This document shows, piece after piece, positions 35,273 through 44,750 of a stretch of 64,000 bases of DNA. The position numbers were made by a program, and so were the translations under genes. Where the stretch lies: NCBI GenBank assembly GCA_049115815.1, contig JAGDZO010000021.1, forward strand, positions 1-64,000. The letters are read 5' to 3'. Within the stretch, counting starts at the first letter, position 1, and every line of letters starts with the position of its first letter. A model generated the notes under the pieces. That model did no database searches. It was not told the origin of the DNA and saw nothing but the letters and a program-made list of their open reading frames with translations. The stretch is from Marinoscillum sp049115815. GTDB taxonomy: Bacteria > Bacteroidota > Bacteroidia > Cytophagales > Cyclobacteriaceae.

Positions 35273-38200
35273 TCAGTAGACGAATTTCTTAACCAATAAC
35301 CCATTAGCTGTTTCAATGGTCATGATAAAGGCACCTTCTTTATTGAAACCAGTTGTCCAGGTTTTATTGCCAAGGTTAATGTTTTTGGCCTCTAGAGCCA
35401 AAGTTCCATCGATATGATAGATTCGAATATGTGCATCCTTGTGAGCTTCACGGGTAACAACTTTTAGCTGAGAATCATTTCTGAAGACACGGAATTCACT
35501 TTTATCAATTCCATTAAAACTCAATACCGCTGACTTACTTAATAGCAAATGGAATCTCCTAGATTCGTGTGCAATCTCAGTTTCGAACGTGTAGCTTCTT
35601 TCAGAGGTTAAGTTGATTAACTCTTCAGTTTCGCTATCGATTAGATAGATGAAGTAACCTTCAAATTCTCCTTCTTCTATTTTCAGTTCATGTGTGCCTT
35701 CGGTTTTGCTGTCAAAACCTAGATCGATGCTGATTTTTGATTCAAAGTTGGGCAAGCTCTGAATAGCAAACTTCGTGTTATCTATGTAAGAATAAAGCTT
35801 CAATTCACCACCGGGAAATGTGTGAGAGTCTAGTAGTCTATCATAGCCCATGGTGGCGTCTTCTCTCAAAACGACCACTATATCACTATACTTGTCTTTG
35901 GTATTCATAGAGAATCTTACAGATTCCTGGTCTTGTCCTTTTCTATAATACCCTGCATCTGAGTTATTGCCATCAGACATCATATCAGGTTCAAAGGTAA
36001 CTTGAGTCCCCGCATTGGCTAACACGAAAAAGCCCTGAGTTGAACGAGCATATCCATCAAAATCTCTTCCTCCAGGAGTTCCCCTTGTCGATACATTATT
36101 TCCAGCATTATAAATAACATAATCAGCATTAGAACCTTGTGCATTAGCTGAATTTTCATCTTGCCAGATATAGATTGTTCCAGCGACATCCGTATTGTCG
36201 GTCAGAAAATGGACAATATCTAAAGCGGCGGTATAAGGATTGGAGACAAGATTGAAATCATTGTTACCCTGATCCACACGGGCATCTCCAGGTGGCTCAA
36301 CATAAGTCAAGGATTTTGCAATAGTTCCGGTATTTGGAGTTCCAGTAAAGGTTAATGAACCAGTTTTTGCTGAGAAGTATGCGTCTCCTGGTGTCATATT
36401 TTCTGCCTGAGTTACTGGTACGAATCGCGAACTGCCATCGTCACCATAGTCAGCTGTTTCGTCGTAGCTATAGACGATTGATCCTAATGAGGCAGTGGTG
36501 GCATTTTCGATAGGTGATCCCACTATACTGTAACGTCCTTCTGAGGTAGAGAAAGTTGTGTTACGCATGACCGTAGTAGAACCTGATCCTTCAACATTAC
36601 CCATAGGTAGCAGGGAAGCTCCGGAGAAGATTTCTATGAAACCATCATTGATAATGTCTCCATTGACTTTCAATGCTCCGCTTTGGATGATGAGAGACTT
36701 TGAGGTCCCTATTTTTAATGCACCAGCAGTTAGGTTGTCATTCACCTTAGCAATTACCGAGGATGTAGCAGGTATCAAGAGGCTCAAAGAAGCAGTTGGA
36801 GCACCATTGGTCCAGTTACCTGTAGTTATTAATTCATCATCCACATTTCCAGTCCAAACTGATGCATCATTAGCAGCACCCGGAGTTCCTCCGGAGACAA
36901 TTGATGGAACCCAATTGGTCATGTCTGAATTGTCGAGACTTGGGTCTGCAAGTGTAAGAGAGCTACCATTTCCGTTAGCAGCTTCAATATCATCTGTAAA
37001 TGTCACTTCATCTACGATTGCACCAGAGGAGTTTTTGAGGTTTACTGTTTCACCTGTATTGGTTAACGCTCCACTTGTCCATTCATATACATCAAATGCT
37101 CCTGTGAAATTCGTCATATCAGATGTGAAGACAATGTATTCTCCGGCATCAATATTGGTTCCACTAGGTAAGTTAATGGTGAATGCATCGGATGTATATC
37201 CCTCAAGGTTTACCACACTCTGACCTGCGTTGTAGATTTCTATAAATTCATCACCTCCATTCGCAGGATTGTAGTAAATCTCTGTAATCACAAGTGGTGC
37301 TACATCATCATCATTAATAGTTATGGTTTGTACATTAGGTGAAATTTCAGATTGTGTACTGCTTGTTTCAGTTAATGTAATTTCTATTGTTTCTGACTCA
37401 TCATCCGCATCATCATTGATGGTCACCGAGATATTAAGCGCGCCATTTTCTGTAAAAGAAAGCGTAGTAGTATTCAACACATAATCTCCTGGTTCTGCTG
37501 TGCCACCTGTTACAGCTACTGCGAGATCGACTTGGGTATCACCATAGTTCGCTATTGCTACAGGGATATCAATATTGAAAGGGGTGTTGGTTTCATCATA
37601 ATTAGTTGTTGTGGGTGAAAAGCCTAACGTTTGAGATATTGTCAATGAGAAAGGAGTTGTAGGGAATGGAAGTAAACTTTCTCCATCACTTGTACTTTGA
37701 GTCCAATTTTCCTTTAGACCAATTAATGAGTGATATTCAGCGAATGATGCTTTTGAATCTTTTGGCCCAGAATAATAGCCACCATCGGGACTTGTAAGGT
37801 TGTTGAATTCCACAAATGTGTTGCCAAGTGTTAATCCAGTACCTGCTATGGTAGGTTCCGCATCTGTTCTATTTGCAACGCCGGCTAAAAATGTTGTGGG
37901 CGTTGTTGAAGAACTTCCTTGAAAAGCGAACAAAGCATCTCCATCTGCACTAAGATTCACATTGGTATCTTCCACTGTTAGGGTTCCAGCTGATGCCCCA
38001 AAAAGCACATTAGAACCAGCATCAACATCAGTGAATACTATAATGCTCCCTGCGTCAATTTGAACAGAACCAGAGTTCCAAAGAAGAATCCCCTCAGATG
38101 TACCTGAAAGTCCACCTTGGCCATCTAGAGCTCGATCTGTGAAATAAATCTCTGTTGAAGCTGGAATATCAACTAAAGTAACAATGGCAAAGTCTGAATC

Positions 38201-38305
38201 ACCGTCAGCATTAAATCCCACAAAAGCGATATCACCTGTGGATAACTGGCTGAAACTTAAGAATGAGACAAAACAGAAAAGAAGTGCGGTAGAAAATTTC
38301 TTCAT
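35273..38305 (-). CDS. Giant exoprotein with Calx-beta and lamin-tail domains, T9SS tail
   Basis: The protein has 1010 residues with signal peptide MKKFSTALLFCFVSFLSFSQ. An N-terminal beta-sandwich (GDIAFVGFNADGDSDFAIVTLVDI) is followed by a Calx-beta motif (about 230-330; TINDDADDESETIEITL and TITINDDD). A lamin-tail domain follows (about 335-460; LVITEIYYNPANGGDEFIEIYNAGQSVVNLEGY), then a long beta-rich region. The C-terminus has a sorting-domain-like module (LNFGNKTWTTGFNKEGAFIMTIE-type ending). It is exported by T9SS in all likelihood. Function is unrecognised beyond surface or matrix use. Confidence 0.86.
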   Translation of the reverse strand: MKKFSTALLFCFVSFLSFSQLSTGDIAFVGFNADGDSDFAIVTLVDIPASTEIYFTDRALDGQGGLSGTSEGILLWNSGSVQIDAGSIIVFTDVDAGSNVLFGASAGTLTVEDTNVNLSADGDALFAFQGSSSTTPTTFLAGVANRTDAEPTIAGTGLTLGNTFVEFNNLTSPDGGYYSGPKDSKASFAEYHSLIGLKENWTQSTSDGESLLPFPTTPFSLTISQTLGFSPTTTNYDETNTPFNIDIPVAIANYGDTQVDLAVAVTGGTAEPGDYVLNTTTLSFTENGALNISVTINDDADDESETIEITLTETSSTQSEISPNVQTITINDDDVAPLVITEIYYNPANGGDEFIEIYNAGQSVVNLEGYTSDAFTINLPSGTNIDAGEYIVFTSDMTNFTGAFDVYEWTSGALTNTGETVNLKNSSGAIVDEVTFTDDIEAANGNGSSLTLADPSLDNSDMTNWVPSIVSGGTPGAANDASVWTGNVDDELITTGNWTNGAPTASLSLLIPATSSVIAKVNDNLTAGALKIGTSKSLIIQSGALKVNGDIINDGFIEIFSGASLLPMGNVEGSGSTTVMRNTTFSTSEGRYSIVGSPIENATTASLGSIVYSYDETADYGDDGSSRFVPVTQAENMTPGDAYFSAKTGSLTFTGTPNTGTIAKSLTYVEPPGDARVDQGNNDFNLVSNPYTAALDIVHFLTDNTDVAGTIYIWQDENSANAQGSNADYVIYNAGNNVSTRGTPGGRDFDGYARSTQGFFVLANAGTQVTFEPDMMSDGNNSDAGYYRKGQDQESVRFSMNTKDKYSDIVVVLREDATMGYDRLLDSHTFPGGELKLYSYIDNTKFAIQSLPNFESKISIDLGFDSKTEGTHELKIEEGEFEGYFIYLIDSETEELINLTSERSYTFETEIAHESRRFHLLLSKSAVLSFNGIDKSEFRVFRNDSQLKVVTREAHKDAHIRIYHIDGTLALEAKNINLGNKTWTTGFNKEGAFIMTIETANGLLVKKFVY

Positions 38306-38367
38306 GACGAGTGGTGTTTTGGTGGTTTATAGTTCGTTAAAATTAACCATTCTACACCGCATAATAA

Positions 38368-38390
38368 AGGTCACTCAAATAAAGTGACCT
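38368..38390 (-). terminator. Terminator after mscS-like gene
   Basis: The arms AGGTCACT and AGTGACCT are followed on the minus strand by TTTATTAT. It lies 24 bp past the stop of the mechanosensitive channel gene and upstream of the lamin-tail gene. Confidence 0.65.
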
Positions 38391-38413
38391 CTCTTTAATA
38401 TGGGTTGAAGAGA

Positions 38414-39340
38414 TTATTTCCCTCCGTTCAACTTCATCTCTGACAGGCTCTCTCCACCCTTAATCCCGAAATCCAATGTACGGATAGGGAACGGAATGGT
38501 GATTCCTTCTTTGTCAAATGCTGTTTTGATGGCTTTGATAGCCCTAGTCTGCATCTCAAAAATGGTTGGAGGGCCAGGAAATTTGATCCAAAATTTGATT
38601 TCAAAATTAATAGAGCTATCTCCGAAGGAAGTATAGTCGAAGATCATATCTTCATGCCTGATCACATTGTCTACGCTCTTCATCGTACTCACTACCAAAT
38701 CTTCAACTTTCTGCAAGTCATCGGCATAAGATATGCCTACTGGCAGGTCAATTCTTCTTTCACCCAAAGCAGAGTAATTGATGATAGGTGCTTGAAGCAC
38801 ATCTTTATTGGGGATATATACTTCTTGTCCTTGGTAAGTTTCGATCACCGAAACGCGCAAATTAGTTCTGGTCACAGTGCCTTCATGTCCTGCTATAGAA
38901 ACGATCTGACCAATCTGAAAAGGCGTCCTGAAAGCGAGAATGATACCCGACACGAAGTTCGCGGCGATATCCTGAAAGGCAAAACCCAACGCCAATCCGA
39001 CTACTCCAACCCCTGCTAGGAGGGAGGTAACCGCTTTTTCCAGCTGGAGTACTTCCAGTATAATAAACAGCCCTGTGCCCAATACGATATAATAGACGAT
39101 CGTACCAAATAGGTTTTCGAGTGCCTTATTGTTGGAGGTTCTGGTAAAGAGTTTTAGGAAGACTTTTTGGGTCGCTTTTGCACACAGCAAAAATACAATG
39201 AACAGTACCACAGCAACAGCCATATTGGGTAGCATAGTGATAAGTGCGTCCAGCCAACTATCTACTTTATCAGTGATTTGTGCCACTGGCTCGGAGAATT
39301 CTTCAGTTAAGTTTTCCGTTGTTTCTTTTAGGTCTTGCAT
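38414..39340 (-). CDS. Small-conductance mechanosensitive channel (MscS family)
   Basis: The protein has 308 residues. Two clear N-terminal membrane segments and the conserved pore helix region (LLAGVGVVGLALGFAFQDIAANFVSGIILA, about 110-140) are followed by the beta domain (GQIVSIAGHEGTVTRTNLRVSVIETYQGQEVYIPN). A C-terminal mixed domain ends in PFPIRTLDF. It should release osmolytes on hypo-osmotic shock. It is a single gene. Confidence 0.93.
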   Translation of the reverse strand: MQDLKETTENLTEEFSEPVAQITDKVDSWLDALITMLPNMAVAVVLFIVFLLCAKATQKVFLKLFTRTSNNKALENLFGTIVYYIVLGTGLFIILEVLQLEKAVTSLLAGVGVVGLALGFAFQDIAANFVSGIILAFRTPFQIGQIVSIAGHEGTVTRTNLRVSVIETYQGQEVYIPNKDVLQAPIINYSALGERRIDLPVGISYADDLQKVEDLVVSTMKSVDNVIRHEDMIFDYTSFGDSSINFEIKFWIKFPGPPTIFEMQTRAIKAIKTAFDKEGITIPFPIRTLDFGIKGGESLSEMKLNGGK

Positions 39341-39381
39341 GGTAATAATATTGCTGAAAAAGTGAATTTAATCAATCTCAA

Positions 39382-40515
39382 TCATTCTGGCTTTGTCCCT
39401 TTGTACATCTCATACTTTTGAAATTTACATTCGAGAGGGCCATTAAAAAGCACGATTTTCTTGGAAGTTTTCAGTCGCATATGTTTGAATGCTTCCATAT
39501 TAGAACTCAAAATCCAAGCATCAAATCCAGCAAAGTTGTTTTTAAGTGTATCACCAATTAGTCCGTAAAATTCATTGGTGTTGTCTCTACCTATACGTTC
39601 CCCGTATGGGGGATTACATACCAATAGGCCACTGGACGTATCCGGTTTGAAATCTGTCATATCTCCCTGTCTAACAGTGATTGCATCACGGAGCTTCAGC
39701 TTGCGCAATGATCTATTCACATTCAGAATAGTGCTTCCATCTATATCACCACCTCTGATATTGAGTTTAACTTTCTTGATCTTACTCATACCCTCGGACT
39801 TCACTTTTTGCCAAAGGGTAGGCTGGAAATTTTTCCAGTTTTTGAATCCAAAATCATCACGGTGCATCTGTGGAGGCATGTTCTGACCCATCAAAGCCGC
39901 TTCGATCAGAATGGTACCTGTTCCGCACATAGGATCTACCAATGGCTGGGCTGGATCCCATTCGGCAAGCTTTAGCAAACCAGCAGCCAATACTTCACTC
40001 ATAGGGGCTTTGTGTCCGGGCTCGCGATATCCGCGCCGATTGAGCGTGTCTCCAGAGCTGTCGATTGAGATAGTGAATTGGTCTTTGAAGGCATATAAAT
40101 CAAACTGAATGTCAGGTTGCTTGATATCTACAGAAGGACGCTTTCCTAGTTTTTTTCTGAATTGATCGACTATAGCATCTTTGGTTTTAAGAGCTGCATA
40201 TTGCGAATGCTTGAAGTATTCGGAGAACACCGTATTGTCTATCGCAAAGGTCTGGTAGATGGTGAGGTATTGCGACCAGTCATGCTTCATCACCTGGTCA
40301 TAGAGCTGCTGCTCTGTGCGTGCGGTGAACTTATGAATGGGTACCAATACCTTTAGAGCTGTGCGCAAGAGATAATTGGCACGGTAGAGAAATTCCAGAT
40401 CACCTTCACATGAGACTGATCGCTTATGGACTATGACGTTTTTTCCTCCAATTTTTCTGACTTCTTCAGCGAGGATTTCTTCCAGACCAAAAAGGGTTTT
40501 GATATGTATGTTCAA
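39382..40515 (-). CDS. THUMP-domain class I rRNA/tRNA methyltransferase (RlmL-like N2-guanine type)
   Basis: The protein has 377 residues. The N-terminal THUMP region (about 1-150; LEEILAEEVRKIGGKNV) precedes a Rossmann methyltransferase with DPMCGTGTILIEAAL (SAM site) and the catalytic NPPYGERIG. It corresponds to the RlmL N-terminal half or to TrmN-like enzymes that make m2G in 23S rRNA. It overlaps the DUF1684 gene by 4 bp (ATGA), so the two are co-transcribed. Confidence 0.92.
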   Translation of the reverse strand: MNIHIKTLFGLEEILAEEVRKIGGKNVIVHKRSVSCEGDLEFLYRANYLLRTALKVLVPIHKFTARTEQQLYDQVMKHDWSQYLTIYQTFAIDNTVFSEYFKHSQYAALKTKDAIVDQFRKKLGKRPSVDIKQPDIQFDLYAFKDQFTISIDSSGDTLNRRGYREPGHKAPMSEVLAAGLLKLAEWDPAQPLVDPMCGTGTILIEAALMGQNMPPQMHRDDFGFKNWKNFQPTLWQKVKSEGMSKIKKVKLNIRGGDIDGSTILNVNRSLRKLKLRDAITVRQGDMTDFKPDTSSGLLVCNPPYGERIGRDNTNEFYGLIGDTLKNNFAGFDAWILSSNMEAFKHMRLKTSKKIVLFNGPLECKFQKYEMYKGTKPE

Positions 40516-41120
40516 TGCTTGTCGTTTTTCCAGGCTTTCACACCTGCTTTGACTTCCAAATCTAAGTCATTCTCTCGAGGAGGGATCGGACAATTGTAGT
40601 TTGGGCTGTATGCGCAACTAGGATTATAAGCTTTGTTGAAATCTAGTATGATGGTATCACCTGCAGGAATTTTCAGATCAAGATATCTTCCACCGCCATA
40701 GCTTTCAAAGCCAGAGGTGAGGTCTGTAAATGGAGCGAAGAGGTAGTCCGAATAATCATCCATCTGTTGGACTTGCAGACTTTGATAGAGGGGAAAATGA
40801 TATTCTTTGTCTTCAATGCTAAAATGAGCAATAGCGTATCGAAGAAAGATCTTTTTCTTATTAGAGCTAGTGGGCATGGTGAACGGCTGTTCATTGGCGA
40901 GTCGCTCCAGTCTTGCTACTACCTTAAAGTTTTCATTGATTGGATAGTAATCCAACCCTCTAAATTTTTTGAGTTCTTTGCCTTCGAGAGGAGATGTTTC
41001 AGGATTTTCGAAACTTGCATCAAGCTCATTCTGCCATTGGATGATTTCGCTTTGATAGTTCTCCTGGGCAGATATGGTTCCCGCAGAAATGAGGCATATA
41101 AGGATGAAGAAATATTTCAT
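40512..41120 (-). CDS. DUF1684 family exported protein
   Basis: The protein has 202 residues with signal peptide MKYFFILICLISAGTISA. The conserved block GGGRYLDLKIPAGDTIILDFNKAYNPSCAYSPNYNCPIPPRENDLDLEVKAG identifies DUF1684. The biochemical role is not known. It overlaps the methyltransferase gene by 4 bp. Confidence 0.92.
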   Translation of the reverse strand: MKYFFILICLISAGTISAQENYQSEIIQWQNELDASFENPETSPLEGKELKKFRGLDYYPINENFKVVARLERLANEQPFTMPTSSNKKKIFLRYAIAHFSIEDKEYHFPLYQSLQVQQMDDYSDYLFAPFTDLTSGFESYGGGRYLDLKIPAGDTIILDFNKAYNPSCAYSPNYNCPIPPRENDLDLEVKAGVKAWKNDKH

Positions 41121-41187
41121 AGATCAGGTGAGAGTTTTTGATATTGCTTAAGTCTATTTGGGTAAATTTAGTCTTCAATCAACACAC

Positions 41188-42375
41188 ATGGCTATGAGAA
41201 ATTCGGTTTGTTTCGGTGTACTCATCTTCTGCACGACATTTATGGCAAATGCTCAGGAAGGCATTGAGTTTAGGGATATCGCTTGGCAGGAAGCTTTCGA
41301 AGTGGCAAAGACGGAATCTAAGCTTGTATTCTTAGAAGGATATGCCAATTGGAGTCAGCCATGTCAGATATTGGAGCAGTACACTTTTGCAGACCAGGAG
41401 GTAGGGGCGTACTTTAATGAACGTTTTGTCAATATGAGACTGGATATGGAAGATATGCCAGGTGCGCTCATCGCGGAGGAATATGAGGTTACTTCATTTC
41501 CAGTATTGCTTTTTTTGGATGCTGATGGCAATGTGGTACATCGGCGGTGTGGTGCTATTGCATCAGATGAGTTACTGACGCTTGGAGAGGATGCGATAGG
41601 CGAAGATAATCTGTCCAAACTGGATAGTCTTTTTAGCGCGGGAAACAGGGAGAATGAATTTTTGGTGAGATATTCTGAGCTTTTGGCAGGTGCCTGCATG
41701 GATACGGAATTTCTCGTTAAGGGCTATTTCGAGGGTCTTCCTCATAGCGAATGGACGAATGAGACTGCATGGAACATGATCAATTTGAATGTGACAGATC
41801 CTTTCAGCGAACCTTTCCAGTACCTCATGTCCTATCATGACATGTACTCTTTGAAATATGGAAAAGATACGGTTGATCTGAAAGTATACAATACCCTGTT
41901 GGACGTCACTATTGGCATTTATGAAGATGCTGATCTTAGGTTGTTCGCCACACAGGCTCTTCAGCAGATGATAGCAGATGTTGATTTCGCTGGAAAGGGT
42001 GAGCTAATGACATTGACCAATCTCAAAAAGGCGGACCTTAAGCAAGATTGGACGTTGTATGGTGATAATGCACTCAAAGTGGTCAAGGAACAAGAAGTCA
42101 CCGATCCCGATCAGCTCAATGAGTTTGCCTGGAAGTTTTATCTGTTTATAGACGATAAGCAGCAACTAGAGGCAGCTAAGGGATGGATGAAAAAGGTTCT
42201 GGATACTTATCCTAATGCTACTTATTTTGACAGCTATGCATCGCTGTTATTCAAATTAGGTTCTCAAAAGGAAGCCGTCAAATATTCTGAGAGGGCTCTT
42301 CAAGCTGCGGAGTTGGAGTTAGAAGACCTGATGCACTACGAGAGCCAGTTGAAGAAATTTAAGGCTGGAAAATAA
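41188..42375 (+). CDS. Exported thioredoxin-like protein with modified active site
   Basis: The protein has 395 residues. The start at 41188 gives signal peptide MAMRNSVCFGVLIFCTTFMANAQ; 41194 is also possible. A thioredoxin-fold domain of about 120 residues follows (KLVFLEGYANWSQPCQILEQYTF and FPVLLFLDADGNVVHR). The CxxC motif reads WSQPC, so the first, nucleophilic Cys is Ser and a normal disulfide reductase role is unlikely. The C-terminal 230 residues are helical and TPR-like (LDTYPNATYFDSYASLLFKLGSQKEAVKYSERALQ). Its end overlaps the GNAT gene by 17 bp, tail to tail. Confidence 0.87.
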   Translation: MAMRNSVCFGVLIFCTTFMANAQEGIEFRDIAWQEAFEVAKTESKLVFLEGYANWSQPCQILEQYTFADQEVGAYFNERFVNMRLDMEDMPGALIAEEYEVTSFPVLLFLDADGNVVHRRCGAIASDELLTLGEDAIGEDNLSKLDSLFSAGNRENEFLVRYSELLAGACMDTEFLVKGYFEGLPHSEWTNETAWNMINLNVTDPFSEPFQYLMSYHDMYSLKYGKDTVDLKVYNTLLDVTIGIYEDADLRLFATQALQQMIADVDFAGKGELMTLTNLKKADLKQDWTLYGDNALKVVKEQEVTDPDQLNEFAWKFYLFIDDKQQLEAAKGWMKKVLDTYPNATYFDSYASLLFKLGSQKEAVKYSERALQAAELELEDLMHYESQLKKFKAGK

Positions 42376-42877
42376 TTCGCTTCATCATGATATCGGTTTG
42401 AGGATCGTTGCCTACTTGGAAGATATGTTTCCCAAAGGCTTGGAACCCCATTTTTTGATAGAATGCGATGGCGGATTTGTTCTTTTCCCAGACACCCAAC
42501 CAGAGATATTCACAGGTAGACGCCTGATTTAAAGCATGATCTATCATGGCTTTGCCAATTCCTAATCCCTTGTGAGAAGGTGCTACATAGATGCGTTCTA
42601 TCTCGGCGGCATTGTGGTGGTTAGGTTCTGTTTGCGCATCCTTAGTGTTGAGCTTATAGTATCCGACTAGGTTTTGGTCTAATAGTGCTTGATAAAATGT
42701 TGAATCGGGGTGATTAAATTCACGAGTGAATTGGTGAAGCGTAAATGCCCGATCAATGTATGCCTTGAAATTATCAGGTTCATTCAAGTGTTGGTAGGTG
42801 TTGATGAACTGTTCCCTTGCGAAGTTCAATATGGTCAAGAGGTCATCAACAGAAATAGCTTTAATCTCTAATTTCAT
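42359..42877 (-). CDS. GNAT family N-acetyltransferase
   Basis: The protein has 172 residues from the ATG at 42877. Acetyl-CoA site motifs are visible: AAEIERIYVAPSHKGLGIGKAMIDHALNQA (A motif) and WLGVWEKNKSAIAFYQKMGF (B motif). The substrate is unknown. It lies directly after the DUF1572 gene with a 6-bp gap. Confidence 0.92.
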   Translation of the reverse strand: MKLEIKAISVDDLLTILNFAREQFINTYQHLNEPDNFKAYIDRAFTLHQFTREFNHPDSTFYQALLDQNLVGYYKLNTKDAQTEPNHHNAAEIERIYVAPSHKGLGIGKAMIDHALNQASTCEYLWLGVWEKNKSAIAFYQKMGFQAFGKHIFQVGNDPQTDIMMKRIIFQP

Positions 42878-42883
42878 CTGCAA

Positions 42884-43435
42884 TCACACATGGTCAGTGA
42901 AATGACTATCTCCTTTCTGTTTTGAAAATTTCTCAGCATTGTACTCGTCAGATCCTCCTTTCGGAATAGACAGAGAATTCCATTCATCGCCTTTCAGAAG
43001 TTTACCTAATGTCACAATCTGACCAACATGATGAGGGTAATGAGCCAATTGTCGTTGAATAGCGTCCATGATGGTATGTCCTTCGTTTCGGATGTAAATG
43101 ATCGTTTCCAGATCTTCTGGATTTATAGATTCCAATGCAGAGATAAAACACTTCCATCCTTCTTTCCACTTACTCATCATTTCACTTTTTGTAAGTATAT
43201 CGGGTTCGAACTCCGACTCTCTGTCGCGCCAAGGTTTTTCGCCATCTTCCGTCATGAAATTGGTCCAACGCGAAAGCATATTTCCCCAAAGGTGCTTGAC
43301 GATCACTGCTATGCCATTGGAAGTGCGTCCGGGACTCCAGAAAAGTTGATCCTCTTCTAATTGCTCAAAGGTGCGCTCGCCGAGCTGCTTGTAATAGTTG
43401 GCGATTTTGATACTATTGGTGAGGTAGGTCTGCAT
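42884..43435 (-). CDS. DUF1572/DinB-like protein
   Basis: The protein has 183 residues. It starts YLTNSIKIANYYKQLGERTFEQLEEDQLFW, includes KHLWGNMLSRWTNFMTEDGEKPWRDRESEFE, and ends with HYPHHVGQIVTLGKLL. These His and Trp positions are those of the DUF1572 branch of the DinB four-helix superfamily, which often binds a metal. The enzymatic function is unknown. Confidence 0.9.
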   Translation of the reverse strand: MQTYLTNSIKIANYYKQLGERTFEQLEEDQLFWSPGRTSNGIAVIVKHLWGNMLSRWTNFMTEDGEKPWRDRESEFEPDILTKSEMMSKWKEGWKCFISALESINPEDLETIIYIRNEGHTIMDAIQRQLAHYPHHVGQIVTLGKLLKGDEWNSLSIPKGGSDEYNAEKFSKQKGDSHFTDHV

Positions 43436-43475
43436 GTAATTTGGTTTAGTATTGAGGAAGTAGAATTGAGATAGA

Positions 43476-44480
43476 TTATTGGAAAACAGCTCGAAATGCA
43501 GGAGACATGAGCTCTTGACTACTCTTCGAAATACCGTAGTTGGAAGCTAACAATTGCCAGCCACCAACTACATTTTTTACGCGATCTCTAATGGAGCCTG
43601 CCTGATTTTGATTGAGTCTGAAATACTCACAAACACTCATCGTCAAGTCAAGGCTTAATGTATTGTCATTTTCAGAAATATTTAGTTTTAACCCTTTTCC
43701 TGTAGCAACAGGATTGAGATCATAAGCCGGTGATAGGCTCCAACCTTGATCTGATAAAAGAAAGCCATGATTTCTAAGGTGGTCATCAGTATTGGAGACA
43801 CAAATGCTGAATACTATCCTACGCCACAATTCATGTAGGTCTTTAGTGACATTTGAGCCATGTGTAGTGATGAAGTCCACCAACTCCAAGTAACTGATAC
43901 CGTGCGCGGAATCCGCACCGTCAGTATACCCCAGCCGAGTCATTGCTGAAGAGAAATGAATTCTCTTGCCATCTGAAGTTCGATCAAACCTTTTGGTCAA
44001 AAATGTATGGTGTTTACTAGAAAAAATTTTGGCTTGGCACTCTGCCATATTAATACCGGAAGCTATTGCCAGTTCATACGTCAACATTTCCCATGCGCCT
44101 ATATCATGATCATCATCTTTGCTTGGAAATTTCGCGATCCATAATTGGTCATTAGCATCTACAATACTAGCCTTAGGTCTGGCACCTCCCAGGGACGACC
44201 CGGGATTAATCAAAAGGTTGAGCCACTTGTAATAATCAGGTTGATCAATAGCATCTTCTTCTTGAAGTTTGAGACTTACTTCTTCGAGGGTTCTAATGGA
44301 GGTCCAGGGAGGACTGGCGAGAGATGCATTATCATTCAAAAATGGTCCCTCCGGATCAAGTTTAAACCTGAGTCCTCCCATTCTATTACCGTCATTAAGT
44401 CCTAGAAGATAATCTGTTTCATACAGGCTAACAGGTGGCCTGGATTCTGATCTTGCCAATGCTGCTTCTCTTCGCTGCAT
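43476..44480 (-). CDS. hipA: HipA kinase, C-terminal part (hipA split by TGA)
   Basis: The protein has 334 residues and holds the kinase domain of a HipA-type protein. It contains the Gly-rich loop SSLGGARPKASI, the catalytic stretch VSNTDDHLRNHGFLL and the metal-site SPAYDLNP. The family continues N-terminally with SSPDRWGRVLMQRREA; here the Trp codon TGG reads TGA at 44495-44493, in the same frame and with only four codons before the next ATG (44480). The kinase part could therefore be made alone from that ATG, or the gene could be a nonsense pseudogene. If functional it would phosphorylate a translation factor or tRNA synthetase. It follows hipB on the same strand. Confidence 0.8.
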   Translation of the reverse strand: MQRREAALARSESRPPVSLYETDYLLGLNDGNRMGGLRFKLDPEGPFLNDNASLASPPWTSIRTLEEVSLKLQEEDAIDQPDYYKWLNLLINPGSSLGGARPKASIVDANDQLWIAKFPSKDDDHDIGAWEMLTYELAIASGINMAECQAKIFSSKHHTFLTKRFDRTSDGKRIHFSSAMTRLGYTDGADSAHGISYLELVDFITTHGSNVTKDLHELWRRIVFSICVSNTDDHLRNHGFLLSDQGWSLSPAYDLNPVATGKGLKLNISENDNTLSLDLTMSVCEYFRLNQNQAGSIRDRVKNVVGGWQLLASNYGISKSSQELMSPAFRAVFQ

Positions 44481-44492
44481 GAGTACTCTTCC

Positions 44493-44750
44493 TCACCTAT
44501 CGGGAGAAGAATCAAGGAATAGTCCAAAATTGAGATGATCGTTGTTTTTCAGAAATTGCGGACCAGGATAGAACTGTAGGTTTGGGTCAAGGACTTGAAC
44601 AAATTCAGATGATAACCAGTCCTTATCATATCTAAATGAAAAGACCTCTTTGCCTCTCAGTCTGTCTGAAGATAAAATTCCCATGAGCAAAGGGCCCTTT
44701 GTTTCGAGCCAGTCGGCATACACGTAAATGGATTTGGATGTAGGCTTCAT
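44493..44750 (-). CDS. hipA: HipA N-terminal domain fragment (Couple_hipA)
   Basis: The protein has 85 residues: IYVYADWLETKGPLLMGILSSDRLRGKEVFSFRYDKDWL, ending FGLFLDSSPDR before the TGA. It matches the N-terminal subdomain of HipA and resembles, in size and gene position, HipS of three-gene HipBST systems (hipB, small N-domain gene, kinase gene). Its start overlaps the hipB stop by 4 bp. The in-frame TGA at the place of a conserved Trp codon supports a recent nonsense change rather than an old HipBST split. Confidence 0.75.
   Translation of the reverse strand: MKPTSKSIYVYADWLETKGPLLMGILSSDRLRGKEVFSFRYDKDWLSSEFVQVLDPNLQFYPGPQFLKNNDHLNFGLFLDSSPDR

Noticed and set aside
36558..37223. A 221-codon plus-strand frame opposite the lamin-tail gene
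   Set aside because: It is the antisense shadow of a long, clearly coding T9SS protein.
38368..38390. AAAGTGACC hairpin as a third attI-like palindrome
   Set aside because: The arms differ (GGTCACT), no cassette follows, and its place after the mscS-like gene with a T-rich tail fits a terminator.
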